A DNA stretch of 64,000 nucleotides from Candidula unifasciata (GCA_905116865.2 CAJHNH020007013.1:18501-82500), one strand, 5' to 3'; shown: positions 45,373 through 57,066, numbered from the stretch's first letter. The notes: generated from the letters alone by a model not told the origin. Program-made: numbers and translations.

Positions 45373-46265
45373 GACATGATATGCCAATGAATATTATTTT
45401 TGTTTCTATAAATACTGTGATTTGGCATATACGTTATTGTCACACCTGTTGCATTAATAATTGTCTCTCCATAATTAGCATTATATGTTGGCACGATTGT
45501 TATAAAATAAACACCTTCCTGTTTCTTTTTCAGAAAGTTGTACAATCCCTAAATAATTGTGTAAGCGGACCAGGGGCCATTTATATACATTCTCTGCTGT
45601 TAAAGTATTAGTGTTTGTATATCAAGGATACTATTAGTGCATATTAAGTTCTCTCTTTTCTTTCTTTTTCGTACACTCAGTTCAGACCCTTAGTTGGGCT
45701 GCCTCTATAAATTCGCGTGTCAACTGCAGGTCCTTTGTTGTACTTTACAGTTTGCTGTGCACACTTTGATATTGAGGCCAAGTTTCTCTTGGTCGTGATA
45801 AGTACACTGGCAGTCCAGCAGAATGTGTTCAGGTATTGATAAATGCCGTGCTGGCACGTTTGCATAATTATTCGTTACATTTATATTTAGAAATCACGTG
45901 TTGGCATTTGTTGATAATTTTATATTATATTTATAAATAGTCTGTTCGTATGTTTGTATATTTATATGTTACATTTAAATTTATAAACAGTTTGTGTTTC
46001 TCCTCTGAGTCATTCACCGGCCAAAGTAATATAGGGATCACAATCTAGAACCCCATTTAGTTATATCATATGCTATCTTCTCGTGGATCCAGTGGCGTAG
46101 AAAGGGGCTTGAGTGGGGAGGGGGGCGGTACAACATTTGTCATTACCAATGGGATGAGGAAGGGGGGAGGGGGGGGGTGGGAGGGGGTATGGGGTAAAAA
46201 GGCCTAATTATGTCTTTTTAATCTTAAAAACATGCGCGTGAGTGTGTTTGTGCGTGTATGTATGT

Positions 46266-46560
46266 ATCTTCTTCTTCTTCTTCGCGTTCACCAGCTGTAC
46301 ACTCTGGCGGAAAGTTCTGGTTGCTCGTCCACTTCTGAACTGCATTCCTTCTCCAGAACCTGAGTGTTGCGTGTGCATCAGTTTTACAGATCTCATTCTC
46401 TTGAATACAGACTGTTGGTTCCTTGCCTCTCCGGCAGATGCCCTCCGACTTCAAAGGAAGCTCCCCAATTAGTCGACTCCTACAAAATGCTTTTGGGGAG
46501 GCTGTGGGTCTATTCTTGTTTTCCCCAACAATGGGGCCCCGGAACCCACACGGGGGAATG
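46266..46560 (-). mobile_element. Interspersed repeat, family C
   Basis: Inverted relative to the 14880 and 59110 copies. Starts with a (CTT)n run at 46267-46282 (its GAA tail) and includes ttcaccagctgtacactctg, ttgcctctccggcagatgcc and ggctgtgggtctattcttgt. Confidence 0.75.
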
Positions 46561-46734
46561 TGTATGTATGTATGTAGGAGAGTGGGTTGGGGTGGGGGGG
46601 GGGGGATGACAGGACGTTTGTACCCGCTTCCACTTGACCTAGGAATGCCACTGTTTGGATGTCATCCATGTGAGCACCTTTGACCTTTCTTAATAAAGTT
46701 CGCCCTCGTGTTTCCATACCTAACCAGAACATGC

Positions 46735-49095
46735 CAGATCAGCTTTAGGAAGAAAGGAAGGAACAAAGGAGTCAACCCCCAGCTGTGACCACCAAGACCT
46801 GGAACAGGGGCGCAGTCTCTTGGTGGAACGACCGTGTCATAGAATGGCGAGAAGACAGGAAACAAGTACTTCAAAGGTATAGAAAAATCAGAACCCAAGA
46901 ATATTTTAAAGCACATAAGAACCCCAGAAATGAAGTCAACTGAGTTGTCAAAGAGGCCAATGAGGCACACTGGAAAAGATTTTGTCCCAAACTGACACCA
47001 AATACCCCAGCAAACGAGATGTGGAATAAAAAAAAAGGGGGGAAAAAAGGGGGGGGGGGGGGGGGGGGGGGGGGCTATTAAATGAGATAAGAAGAGATTT
47101 AGGATTCCCATAATAAAAATGCCCATACTAGCAATAACTAACCAAGAGAAATCAGATGTTTTTCGAACGTACTTCTAGAAGTTTGCTCTAATGAGAGATT
47201 AGGCGAGGAAGAGAGAGCGAGCGGGAGAGAGAGAGAGAGAGAGATAGAGAGAGAGATAGATAGAGAGATAGATAGAGAGAGGGAGAAGAGAAGAATTTGA
47301 CTAAATGGCAAGCTTAAATATTTAAAAACAGTAGGACACTAATTATACGTGGATATAGCAGTAGAAGAAGTTGGAAGTGCTATAAGTAACAAATCTAACA
47401 CTGCAACAGAAGCGGACATTCTTATCTACACAAAAATGAAAATGTTACCAGGAAAACCCTTGAAGCAAATTACGGAATTATTCAAAGAGATATGGAGAGA
47501 AGGTGAAATGTCCAGGCATCAGGATCAAGCCACATTTATTCCCACTGGGATCAATCCTGGAACTTGTCATACAGAAGAGGATTACTTTCCACAAGGAGAA
47601 AAATAACGGATTATGTATAATCCAGTCTGGATTTCGAGCCAATAGGTCTACAGTGGACCAAATAATTAAACTAGAGGACCAAGTGAAAAGAGGATTCAGA
47701 AAAGGAAATAAAACCTAAGCAGTATTTTTTAGGCATAGATCAAGCTTATCATCAGAACTGGCGACAAGCAGTCCTGTATAAGGCCGGAGACATACGACTA
47801 AGATTAGGTGGTCGAGTAAATAGGTACACTGAGCGCTTCTTGGAGAAAATGACATTCACAGTGATCGTTAAAAAAAAAAAAAAAAAATGAAATATGTATA
47901 TACAGTAGAAGGGACTTCTCTCTGGTGCGGTCTTGTCACCAACAATATTTTCAATACTGGTTAATGATCTTAACAAGGTAAATAAAGACCCAAGGGTAAG
48001 CCTGACATAGTTTGCAGATGACTGTTCAATATTCACATGGGATAAGTCAGTGAAGACGTCAAGAAACAGATTACAAAAAGAAGTCAGTAATGTTATGTTA
48101 TGTTATGTTATGTTATCACAATCGCCGTCACTCCACATTGGGTATTCCCGCAGTATTGTTACTAGCTAGATCATTAAACGGGGTCCCGCCCCCCCCCCTT
48201 TTTTTTTTCTAAAAAACAAAAATACAAGCAAAACAGTGAGCATGGTATTCAACTATAAAAGACTGCGCTGCTGTAACAATGATATTATTACAATTAGAAG
48301 TACTAGAAGACCAATCTAAAAACTAACGAGCACACGGTTTCTAGGAATGATTTTGGATGAACAGCTGAACTGGGGCAAACATACTGAAACAACTGTGACA
48401 CATATGAAAGAATTAGCAAATTTTTAAAGATAATTAAAGGCACTGGATTGGGAGCTCATCAAGGCATCTTTTCTGCAATTTTATCAAGCTTTCCTGAGAG
48501 GGAAACTAGAATATGGAAGTATTGTCTAGGACTCAGCAACTGATTGCACAAAAAGTAAACTAGACGGTATACAGTGCCAAGCACTGGCCACCATTATAGG
48601 TGCAGGTAAAGACAGACCAAGAGAAGCAATGGAAGTAACGCTAGATACAACACTGCTACATCTGAGAAGAAAGCAATTAATATACAATTACTGGCTTCAG
48701 ACCACACACAGTCATGATCATCCAGCATGTGACGCTTTTAACACCAATACAAAAAAGTTACATTGGGTGTGAGAAAGAAACAGTCATAGGCCAGCAGGAT
48801 GGAATGCTGTAATAGAACTGAAAACTAATAAGGAACTAGCAAGGACACCTGAATTAAGAAAGAGATATAACCTTCCGATACCACCACGGGAATTGAAACC
48901 ATCATATGTAGACACAAGACTGGCAAAACAGATTTCACAAAACACTGATCCACTAATTAAGGACCATAGGAGAGAAGTACATGAGAAACATTGAAACTGA
49001 TAACCTGATAATATCCACTAATGGATCCAAAAATGAGACAGGAGAAGAAGGAGCAAGTGGTCACTCCGAAACCCTCAAGGGCCCAATAAAACTTT
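46735..49095 (+). mobile_element. I-group LINE, long decayed copy
   Basis: Fragments in shifting frames include KEANEAHWKRF (pre-RT), SGFRANRSTVDQIIKLEDQV (47630-47690), FADDCSI (48015-48035, the catalytic DD), FLGMILDEQLNWGKHTETT (48345-48400) and ISTNGSKNETGEEGASG (start of RNase H, about 49010). Interrupted by G and GA tracts (47049-47074, 47222-47282) and a TTATG run near 48090. Heavily mutated. Confidence 0.75.
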
Positions 49096-49124
49096 ATGGT
49101 TGAACTGCGTTTCAGGGGATTTGT

Positions 49125-49345
49125 ACCTGGGGTGTCCACCTCCGAACAGTGACACTTTGCAAATCACACCGGTCGCAGTTTCTTCCCATGACCTTTCCTG
49201 GTACACATTTAAGGCTGGGTCGACCTAGGAGTTAAGGTCATTTTGTGAAGGAAAAAATCAGACTCGATGCAGATTTAAGCTCACAATCTTAGGAGCCCGC
49301 ATGACAGCGTCTAGCTACTACACCACGACAGCTTCCTTAGAAAGA
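49125..49345 (-). mobile_element. SINE family B
   Basis: Reverse copy keeping acatttaaggctgggtcgac, ttaaggtcattttgtgaagg and a head region ending tactacaccacgacagc. Confidence 0.7.
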
Positions 49346-49349
49346 GAAT

Positions 49350-50039
49350 TTGCAACCAGAAAGCGTTAAGTTACAGTAAGAGGAGCCGGCCTTTACTCTT
49401 TATTGGCAGCTGGTCTAGGAGGGAAGAGAACCGGACAGACAGCAATGCTCTTCTGATTCCGCGACGTCTGCAGTGCGTTGTGCTACAAACGTGTTGCTGT
49501 TACCTTTCCTTAAGAGTAAACAAGGCTACCCGAAAGGGATCATTCTACATGGGCAACACAAAATCCCTAAAACAATGTCCAGACTTTGTTCCATGGCCTT
49601 AACATCTGTGATTCTAATCCCTCTTTGTTACACAGTTCGACGCTATCACTTTGAAAGATAAATTGGTGGTTTTGGAGAGACAGTTATTTTGCACAGCATA
49701 ACTACTATCGCTCAATAAACATGTCGCCAAGGGCAGTTAATTAGGGATTTCTAGAAGTCGAATGTTTTGGGCCAAAAGCGACGAATATCGCAGTGTGTTG
49801 TGTGTGTGTGTGTGTGTGTTTGTATGTGTGTGTGTGTGTGTGTAGCTGATAATTCTGTATACGCTGGTGTTAACCTCAGACTGTTATCATATCACTTATA
49901 AATTCATACAGTAATTACAACAAAAAGCCCAATAATGGCAGTAACACAACCAACAACAGTAGATATATTTACGACTTCCACCTAAACTAGGAGCACAACA
50001 GTTCTTTTATTGCTACATACAACGGCCAAAAGGCTAAAT
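49350..50039. other. 3' flank of the transporter gene
   Basis: Downstream of the transporter's likely poly(A) site. Contains a (GT)n run at about 49797-49842 and no recognised gene. Confidence 0.5.
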
Positions 50040-50045
50040 TTTATT
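50040..50045 (-). terminator. Putative poly(A) signal of the transporter gene
   Basis: tttatt on the plus strand reads AATAAA on the minus strand, 75 nt past the stop codon. A second AATAAA-like match lies about 35 nt further on. Confidence 0.45.
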
Positions 50046-50119
50046 TTTATCAAAAGTGATGAACTTTAGCTTAATCTCTGTCAAGATGGTTCTGATGGTG
50101 GCTGTGTATGGAAGTCGAT

Positions 50120-50253
50120 CTACACAGATCTGCTTGTCTTTCTACGGCAGCAAGGAATCAATAACAAAGCGTGGGACACGGCTCCCAGGACGATAAAGCC
50201 GCCCCCGATGTAGAAGGACGGGTCAAAGATGCCTGTGGCGTCGATCAATGCTC
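50120..50253 (-). CDS. SLC16-type transporter, last exon
   Basis: 134 nt, phase 1 in (acceptor TGTCCCACAG), stop TAG at 50120-50122. It reads (G)ALIDATGIFDPSFYIGGGFI, then VLGAVSHALLLIPCC and a short basic tail RRKTSRSV. In the monocarboxylate transporter family the text GPPIAGxLxDxTGxYxxxFxxxG marks the end of helix 10, the loop and helix 11 into helix 12, and this exon supplies everything after GPPIA. The cytosolic tail is short compared with many family members. The 36-bp array at 50281 ends about 27 bp from this exon's acceptor. Confidence 0.9.
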
Positions 50254-50280
50254 CTGTGGGACAGAGTAATTCACTGTCAG

Positions 50281-50962
50281 TCATACAGGCTCTAGAGGCC
50301 AACATTACTGATAGCACACAACAGGCTCTAGAGGACAACATTACTGATAGCACACTACAGGCTCTAGAGGCCAACATTACTGATAGCACTCTACAGGCTC
50401 TAGAGGCCAACATTACTGATAGCACTCTACAGACTCTAGAGGACAACATTATGATAGCACACTACAGGCCAACATTACTGATAGCACACTACAGGCCAAC
50501 ATTACTGATAGCACACTACATGCTCTAGAGGCCAACATTACTGATAGCACACTACAGGCCAACATTACTGATAGCACACTACAGGGTATAGAGGCCAACA
50601 TTACTGATAGCACACTACAGGGTATAGAGGCCAACATTACTGATAGCACACTACAGGGTATAGAGGCCAACATTACTGATAGCACACTACAGGGTATAGA
50701 GGCCAACATTACTGATAGCACACTACAGGGTATAGAGGCCAACATTACTGATAGCACACTACAGGGTATAGAGGCCAACATTACTGATAGCACACTACAG
50801 GGTATAGAGGCCAACATTACTGATAGCACACTACAGGCTCTAGAGGACAACATTACTGATAGCACACTACAGGGTATAGAGGCCAACATTACTGATAGCA
50901 CACTACAGGCCAACATTACTGATAGCACACTACAGGCCAACATTACTGATAGCACACACAAT
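50281..50962. repeat. 36-bp minisatellite at an acceptor
   Basis: About 20 units containing ccaacattactgatagcaca with a variable ctacaggctctagagg or ctacagggtatagagg part; some units are 27 bp and lack it. It occupies the last part of the intron before the transporter's final exon, leaving about 27 bp for branch point and pyrimidine tract. Confidence 0.95.
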
Positions 50963-51480
50963 GCCGAACAAAATGAACTTGCTGAGTGGTCAGAAAGACC
51001 AGAAACCTTCCTGCAGTGGATTCCAAGCTGTTGTGGCATCAAACGCAACGAAAGCGCGGATGCCTTAGCCATGGAAGGCAGCAGCAAACTACAAATCTAC
51101 CATCTACTATATTTTCCAGGATTCATATCCCTCAAAAGAGAAAATCATAAATAAACTCAAAAACAAAATATAATAACGAAAACGATTTCCCCGATCACCT
51201 AAACAAAAAAGATCAAGTCAAAATGTTTTGCGTATGCATAGGGCACAACAGACACAGCGAAAAGTTATATAAATTATATATAGACCAAAAAACTTTCTGC
51301 CAGTGTCTTCACGCTGAACAGACTCCAGAACATGTCTTGGATGACTATCCTCTCTTGGCGGAGCTGGGAAGCCACAAGTGGCCCCACCCAGTAGACCTGA
51401 CAACTAAGCTTTGGAGAAACCTAGGAGACCTTGAGATGACATCCCAGTTTATGGCGCACAGGGAATTAAGCGCATGACAA
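50955..51480 (+). mobile_element. LINE RNase H end and C-terminal region
   Basis: Reads LQWIPSCCGIKRNESADALA, the last RNase H block with its HCG-like motif changed to CCG, and then, shifted, TFCQCLHAEQTPEHVLDDYP, the CxC...H...C-like end of I-group LINE proteins. Decayed. Confidence 0.75.
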
Positions 51481-51684
51481 GAGATCACTGGGGGGAAAAA
51501 ATGACAGAGGAAATCCATGATCAAGACGCACAGTTTGATATAAAAATGTTAGCTACATACTCCTACAGGTGTCACCCCATCCCCCTCCCCCCCCCCCCAC
51601 GCCCTAAAACAAATCCCAAATGTTAGGGAGCTAAATGCTATCCCAACCACGCAGATGAGTTTCCTGCATTCTTATTACAATACT

Positions 51685-52286
51685 GTCGGCACGACGAGAG
51701 TTACTTCCCGAACCATTTATGCCGCAGCCGGTGACAGGGCCTGTTGTATGTTGTAGGGGTGTAATGTTTTTAACCGTTTAGCCGTTCTCTCTGTTCTCGT
51801 GTTGTCACCGCTCACGTTCAAGATTATTGGCAGGTTGTGCTTCTTTCTCGACGGTTCGTGAATAGCGAAACTGACGTTTATTTATATTTCTACTTTCCTT
51901 AGCGCTCGCTTCTTTTTTCTGGAGCGAAAACCTCCGCCAAGGAACGTAGAGATACAAAAACATACCAGTTTCGATACTCAGGAACCATCAAGACTACGGC
52001 GCTTCCCCCTGCAGTACTTCTTACTTGTAAACATTGGCCTGAGACTAACAACAACACAACCTCACTCAAACATTATATATGGCGAGCGAACGCTGAAAGA
52101 AGTCATATCATAAACACCCCCACAACATAGAACGGCTGTGCGACAGGCCGCGGAATGAATGAGACGGGAAGTAACTCTCTCTCAGTGCGCACACAAAAAT
52201 GAGTTGTTATGCCCCCCCCCGCCCCTTTTCCCCTTTTTTTCAACTTTTTTTTTCTTAGAAAAAAAATTCTTGGGAATGTTTGGGAG

Positions 52287-52321
<35 letters not shown>

Positions 52322-52431
52322 AGAACAACTCCTCTTTATGTGCGCACTGAGAGAGAGTTACTTCCCGTCTCATTCATTCCACGACCGGTCGCACGGCCTG
52401 TTCTATGTGGTGGGGGTGTTTATGATATGAC
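51685..52431. mobile_element. Foldback element cluster with three related arms
   Basis: Arms at about 51685-51770 (plus), 52102-52215 (minus) and 52318-52431 (plus) share agagttacttccc, catttatgcc/cattcattcca and gcctgttctatgtggtgggg-type text. The second and third form a near-perfect inverted repeat of about 113 bp around a centre of C and T runs (52210-52250) and a 32-base G tract (52288-52319). No coding capacity. No clear duplication at the ends. It lies in the transporter intron between 50253 and 52693. Confidence 0.7.
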
Positions 52432-52692
52432 GGGGGGGGGGGGGGGGGGTAATTAATGCTGCTAAAATCCAGACCCCAAAGACTCTGATGCTCTAACACT
52501 TATAGAAATGCACAAAAATAAATGCTTTTTTTTAAAATGCTACCAGATTTGTCTGAGTTTCTTTTATGCATTTGTAATACAGCTATTGAGCGCATTTCAC
52601 TTGATCGCTCCTTACACACACACTTATTGCAAAGACACATGGTTGATTAGGTTTTCTGTTGTACATCAGATACGACAAAGACAACAACTGAC

Positions 52693-52818
52693 CTGCGATT
52701 GGTGGCCCCATAATACAGGCCACGCCCCTGAACAAGATGACGAACCCGAAGGCGTTGGTTAGGTTCTCCACACCAAGTAGTTCACACAGAAGCACGGAGC
52801 AAAGGGAGATATATGCAG
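52693..52818 (-). CDS. SLC16-type transporter, internal exon with repeat-derived acceptor
   Basis: 126 nt, phase 1 at both ends. The acceptor is CTCCCTGCAG and the donor GCAG|GTCAGT. It reads (A)AYISLCSVLLCELLGVENLT, then NAFGFVILFRGVACIMGPPI. The string LLGxExLTNAFGxxxLFxGxxxxxGPPIAG is a hallmark of helices 9-10 in monocarboxylate transporters. The first codons (AAYIS) and the acceptor itself are identical in layout to the adjacent 36-bp repeat units. Confidence 0.92.
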
Positions 52819-52917
52819 CTGCAGGGAGATACAGCAGATGGGAGATGTATGCAGCTATAGGGAGATACAGTTGATGGGAGATGTATGCAGCTGTAAGGAG
52901 ATACAGTAGAAGGGAGA
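52803..52917. repeat. 36-bp minisatellite, segment 1
   Basis: Three units (gggagatgtatgcagctata, then gggagatacagttgat) overlap the first 16 nt of the transporter exon and run to the Tigger insertion. On the minus strand each unit reads a pyrimidine-rich CTCCCTRYAG acceptor followed by CTGCATA. Confidence 0.93.
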
Positions 52918-52919
52918 TA

Positions 52920-54780
52920 CAGTGGAACCTCGCTTATCAAGCAAAATTCGTTCCAGAATCATACTCGTTGAGCGAAACACTCGTTATGCGAAACAATTTT
53001 TCCCATATAAATTAATGTAAAAAACGATAATGCGTTCCATGTTGAAAAAAAAAAAAAAAAAAATCACGAAATGCTATGTATTACGCTTATTCGAAGAAAA
53101 TTATTTACATATTGTTAAGGAGAGTGAAATATCTTTATCTTTTCTTCAAACGCGGAACGAACCCACCTGAAATACGAATTCAATTTGCAGAAAAACAAAG
53201 TTGAAATAATTATGATACTGCTAATATTTTTTTTTACTAGAAAAATGTTTAGAGACATTTGTTTTTGCCGACGCTTCAAAATTTGGCGAAAATGCGACAC
53301 AGCATTGTCATTAAATAAATTTGCCACGCGCATAGTTACTTCCTTATTAGGGTGATGCTTCTCAATTTAGGATGCAACAGTTTGCCATGCTTTCAGTATT
53401 TCTCTTATTTCGCCACAAAATTGTTGCTTTTCTGTTACCTCCTCCTCCTCCTCTGACAAATTCTCCTCCAAAACTTCTTGCTGTGAAATACAATACAGCT
53501 ACATAAGCTCTTGGGTGGTCAGCTCTTGGCTGTACTCTTCCACAAGCTCTTCGATATCACCGTTATTCACTTACAATCCCATGATAGTGACCAAAGACAC
53601 TATCTCGTTGACTACAGGTTCCACAGGTTCTGTCTCTAACCCCTTAAAGTCACAAATCGACAACGCTCTCCGGTCAAAGCTTCTTCCAAGCAGAAGTTAG
53701 GGTTGTCTTGGTAACCCCTTCCTCCGCCGTGTCGATCATCTTGAGGCAGGCAACGATGTGGAAGTGATGTTTCCAAAACTCTTTGAGAGTAAGGCTGGTT
53801 CCTTCAGTCACCTGAAAACAATGCTCGAAGAGTGCTTTAATGTAGAGCTTCTTAAAGTTAGAAATAACTTGCTGGTCCATGGGTTGGAGTAATGGAATAG
53901 TATTGGAAGGCAGAAATTGGATCTTGATGAACTTAAATTCTTCAGGGACGTCATCTGTAGGTCTGGAGGATTCATATACATATATCACAATATAACACAA
54001 GTTTGAGAAAATGTGTGATCACAAGCGACACTACGATTGCTAAACACAGACTGATGTAACATGAGCAACCTTCCGGTCAAAATGGTCGCTAGGCAGGAGC
54101 ACTGTTTGGAGCCAAGGCAAATTTTTTGCTTCCGCCGGACGGTGGCCGATGCATTTTTGCTCCGTTTTTAGACTGAATACGGTTTCGTCGCCTAGCTTCT
54201 GAGCTGAATGCATGGCGTGACACTCTGAGCTGGGGATTTCATTTGGAATGTTTTTTTCGACTGTGACCAACGTGGTGGTTTGAATTGTAAATTCAGAAAA
54301 TGGCGCGATGCGTGTCGTCGCAATGTTAGTAGTGCCCGTATGTGATTAAAATTGATCGCGTGGGCAACTGCTGATTTGTTGGTGACTTATGCTACCATCA
54401 ATGATGAACTGAATTTCTAGTGTCGGACTGTTTGTGCTAGCACTTCGGATGGCTACCGTGTGCTTTAATGCATATGTTTGCTAGATATGCTGAGACAGCA
54501 GTCTGCCAATCTTTCCCCAAGGGACTGTGATAAACATTCTGTGTGTTTTTCGTTGGCACAGGAGCGGAGCAAAGATAGGGTGACCCGTTTGCTATGAAGC
54601 TGAAACTAAGACTACCAGACTAACAGACCAGAAAACATGCGCAAAATCCGGGACTTTCCCTCTTCTCACCACTGGTTATGCGAAACATCGCTCGTTAAGC
54701 GAGTCATTCTTTTACAGTTTGCTTTGCTCGTTATGAGAATTATTTGTTATGAGAGGTGCTATTTAAGCGAGGTTCTACTG
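52920..54780 (-). mobile_element. Tigger/pogo-type DNA transposon, inactive
   Basis: 1,861 bp. Ends are cagtggaacctcgcttatc and gcgaggttctactg (inverted), with TA duplications at 52918-52919 and 54781-54782. Subterminal text (cgttatgcgaaacaattttt, ggttatgcgaaacatcgctc) is also inverted. A minus-strand frame at 53674-54000 reads FLPSNTIPLLQPMDQQVISN and KKLYIKALFEHCF, the conserved end of the DDE transposase core in the Tigger/jerky group, including the final catalytic aspartate in QPMD. Other parts of the transposase are degraded or deleted. Confidence 0.9.
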
Positions 54781-54782
54781 TA

Positions 54783-55318
54783 TATGCAGCTGTAGGAAGA
54801 TACAGTAGATGGTAGATTTTTGCAGATGTAAGGAGATAAAGTAGATGGGAGGTATATGCAGCTGTAGGGAGATACAGTTGATGGGAGATGTATGCAGCTG
54901 TAGGGAGATACAGTAGATGGTAGATATTTGCAGATGTAGGGAGATACAGTAGATGGGAGATATATGCAGTTGTAGGGAGATACAGTTGATGGGAGATGTA
55001 TGCAGCTGTAGGGAGATACAGTAGATGGGAGATATATGCAGATGTAGGGAGATACAGTAGTTGGGAGATATTTGCAGATGTAAAGAGATACAGTAGATTG
55101 GAGATATTTGCAGATGTAAGGAGAAACAATATATGGGTGATATAAGCAGCTGTAGAAAAATACAGTAGATGGGAGATATATGCAGATGTAAGGAGATACA
55201 TTAGATGGGAGATATTTTCAGATGTAAGGAGAGACAGTAGATGGGAGATATATGCAACTGTAGGGAGGTACAGTAGATGGGAGATATATGCAGCTGTAGG
55301 GAGATGCAGCAGATAAAT
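54783..55318. repeat. 36-bp minisatellite, segment 2
   Basis: About 15 units continue the array after Tigger. On the minus strand they form one open frame of 12-residue repeats such as PTAAYISHLLYL. Units with gcagctgta keep the AG acceptor on the minus strand; units with gcagatgta have lost it. Confidence 0.93.
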
Positions 55319-55319
55319 T

Positions 55320-56375
55320 CAGCTATAGTCTAGGACAGTTCTGGTCTTTATGTACGTTGATGTCACACACAGGTTCGTCTTTAGAGTCAATTAAAGAATA
55401 TAGACGATGATAAAGATGGTCGTGTCGATAGTGGTGATGATAATGACCTGTTGCTAGCTGCATGCTTCTCCCGTCTCTCTGATGCTTGAAAAATACAATG
55501 TCGTGAAACAACTGTCCTTTTATTTACTGTCTTTATTGTGATACCTCAGTAGTGTCACAAACAACATCAATGATTTTCTGAATGGCCGCTGTTTTGCTCT
55601 ATGGTGACATACTTGTAAGGTCGCGTTGTGTTTTTCATTTCTAATTACTTTGCTAACTGGCTCTAGTGTCTGTAACTGCCACCTGGCTTCTAGTGCTGTT
55701 TTGGTACTAACGGCTTAATCGTCGACTATCTTATGTGTCTCTGTTAACCATGGATCCATGTATGTCTGTTGTCTCTGTAGTTAAATGTCTAGCCTCATGT
55801 CTCTTACCTAGTGTCTATCTTTGAGGCTCCTTGTGACTGGCTCATCCCCTTCTAAGTCTCGAGGATTGATGATTCTCTTTTTTTGAGGTCCATATTACTA
55901 GTCCCTCCTCTTCTAAGTCTTGTAGACTGAAGGATTGTTCAAGTGGTTTTTTTCTCATTATTTGTACTGAGATGTTAGAATGTTAGGTATTTGTTTTCTT
56001 CTCACTTTGACTGCTTCTAGAATATTCTTGTAGGCTCAACTTGTTTAATATGTACGTTCTCCGCGTGGGATTTACTAATTACATCTGGATTGCATCATCT
56101 TGCTCTGCACCTAAATATAGCAATTAAATTGACAGCTGGCCAGACTGACACTTCCAAAAAGCCAGTACTGCTACGTTCTCTTTGGTAGGGCACATCAACA
56201 GTTATATCATATAATATTTCTAGATTATTTATTTGCAAAATATTTATCTGTTAATAACAAATGACGGTTCTAGAAAGGGGAATTTCAAGGTTGCTAAGGC
56301 GTGATGATTTCGTTCCATTCTAACTTTGCGCAATATCCTACCTCCTAACAGACAAGTGATGACGTCTCCATGTTA
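55320..56375. other. Intronic unique sequence between array segments
   Basis: About 1 kb of T-rich sequence with no open frame or repeat that I recognise. It separates the 36-bp array from its 72-bp form. Confidence 0.5.
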
Positions 56376-57066
56376 CAGTAGGGAGATACAGTAGATAGGA
56401 GATAAATGCAGATATTGGAAGACACGGTAGATAGGAAATGCATGCAGCTTTAGAGAGACTGCCTAGATCGGAGATGTATGTGAATGTAGGGAGATATAGT
56501 GGTTGGGGGATGTATGTAGATCTAGGGAGATACAGCAGTTGGGAGATGTATGTGAATGTAGGAAAATATAGTGGTTGGGGGAAGTATGTGGATCTAGGGA
56601 GATACAGCAGTTGGGAGACGTATGTGAATGTAGGGAGATATAGTGGTTGGGGGAAGTATGTGGATCTAGGGAGATACAGCAGTTGGGAGATGTATGTGAA
56701 TGTAGGGAGATATAATGTTGGGGGAAGTATGTGGTTCTAGGGAGATACAGCAGTTGGGAGACGTATGTGAATGTAGGGAGATATAGTGGTTGGGGGAAGT
56801 ATGTAGATCTAGGGAGATACAGCAGATGGGAGATGTATGTGAATGTAGGGAGATATAGTGGTTGGGGGAAGTATGTGGATCTATGGAGATACAGCAGTTG
56901 GGAGATGTATGTGAATGTAGGGAGATATAGTGGTTGGGGGAAGTATGTAGATCTAGGGAGATACAGCAGTTGGGAGATGTATGTGAATGTAGGGAGATAT
57001 AGTGGTTGGGAGAAGTATGTGGATCTAGGGAGATACAGCAGATGGGAGATATATGCAGCTGTAGAG
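56376..57066. repeat. 72-bp higher-order form of the 36-bp minisatellite
   Basis: About nine 72-bp units, each a pair of diverged 36-bp units: one with gtatgtgaatgtagggagat and one with gtatgtggatctagggagat. It ends about 100 bp from the donor of the exon at 57163. Open on both strands because the unit is a multiple of three. Confidence 0.94.
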
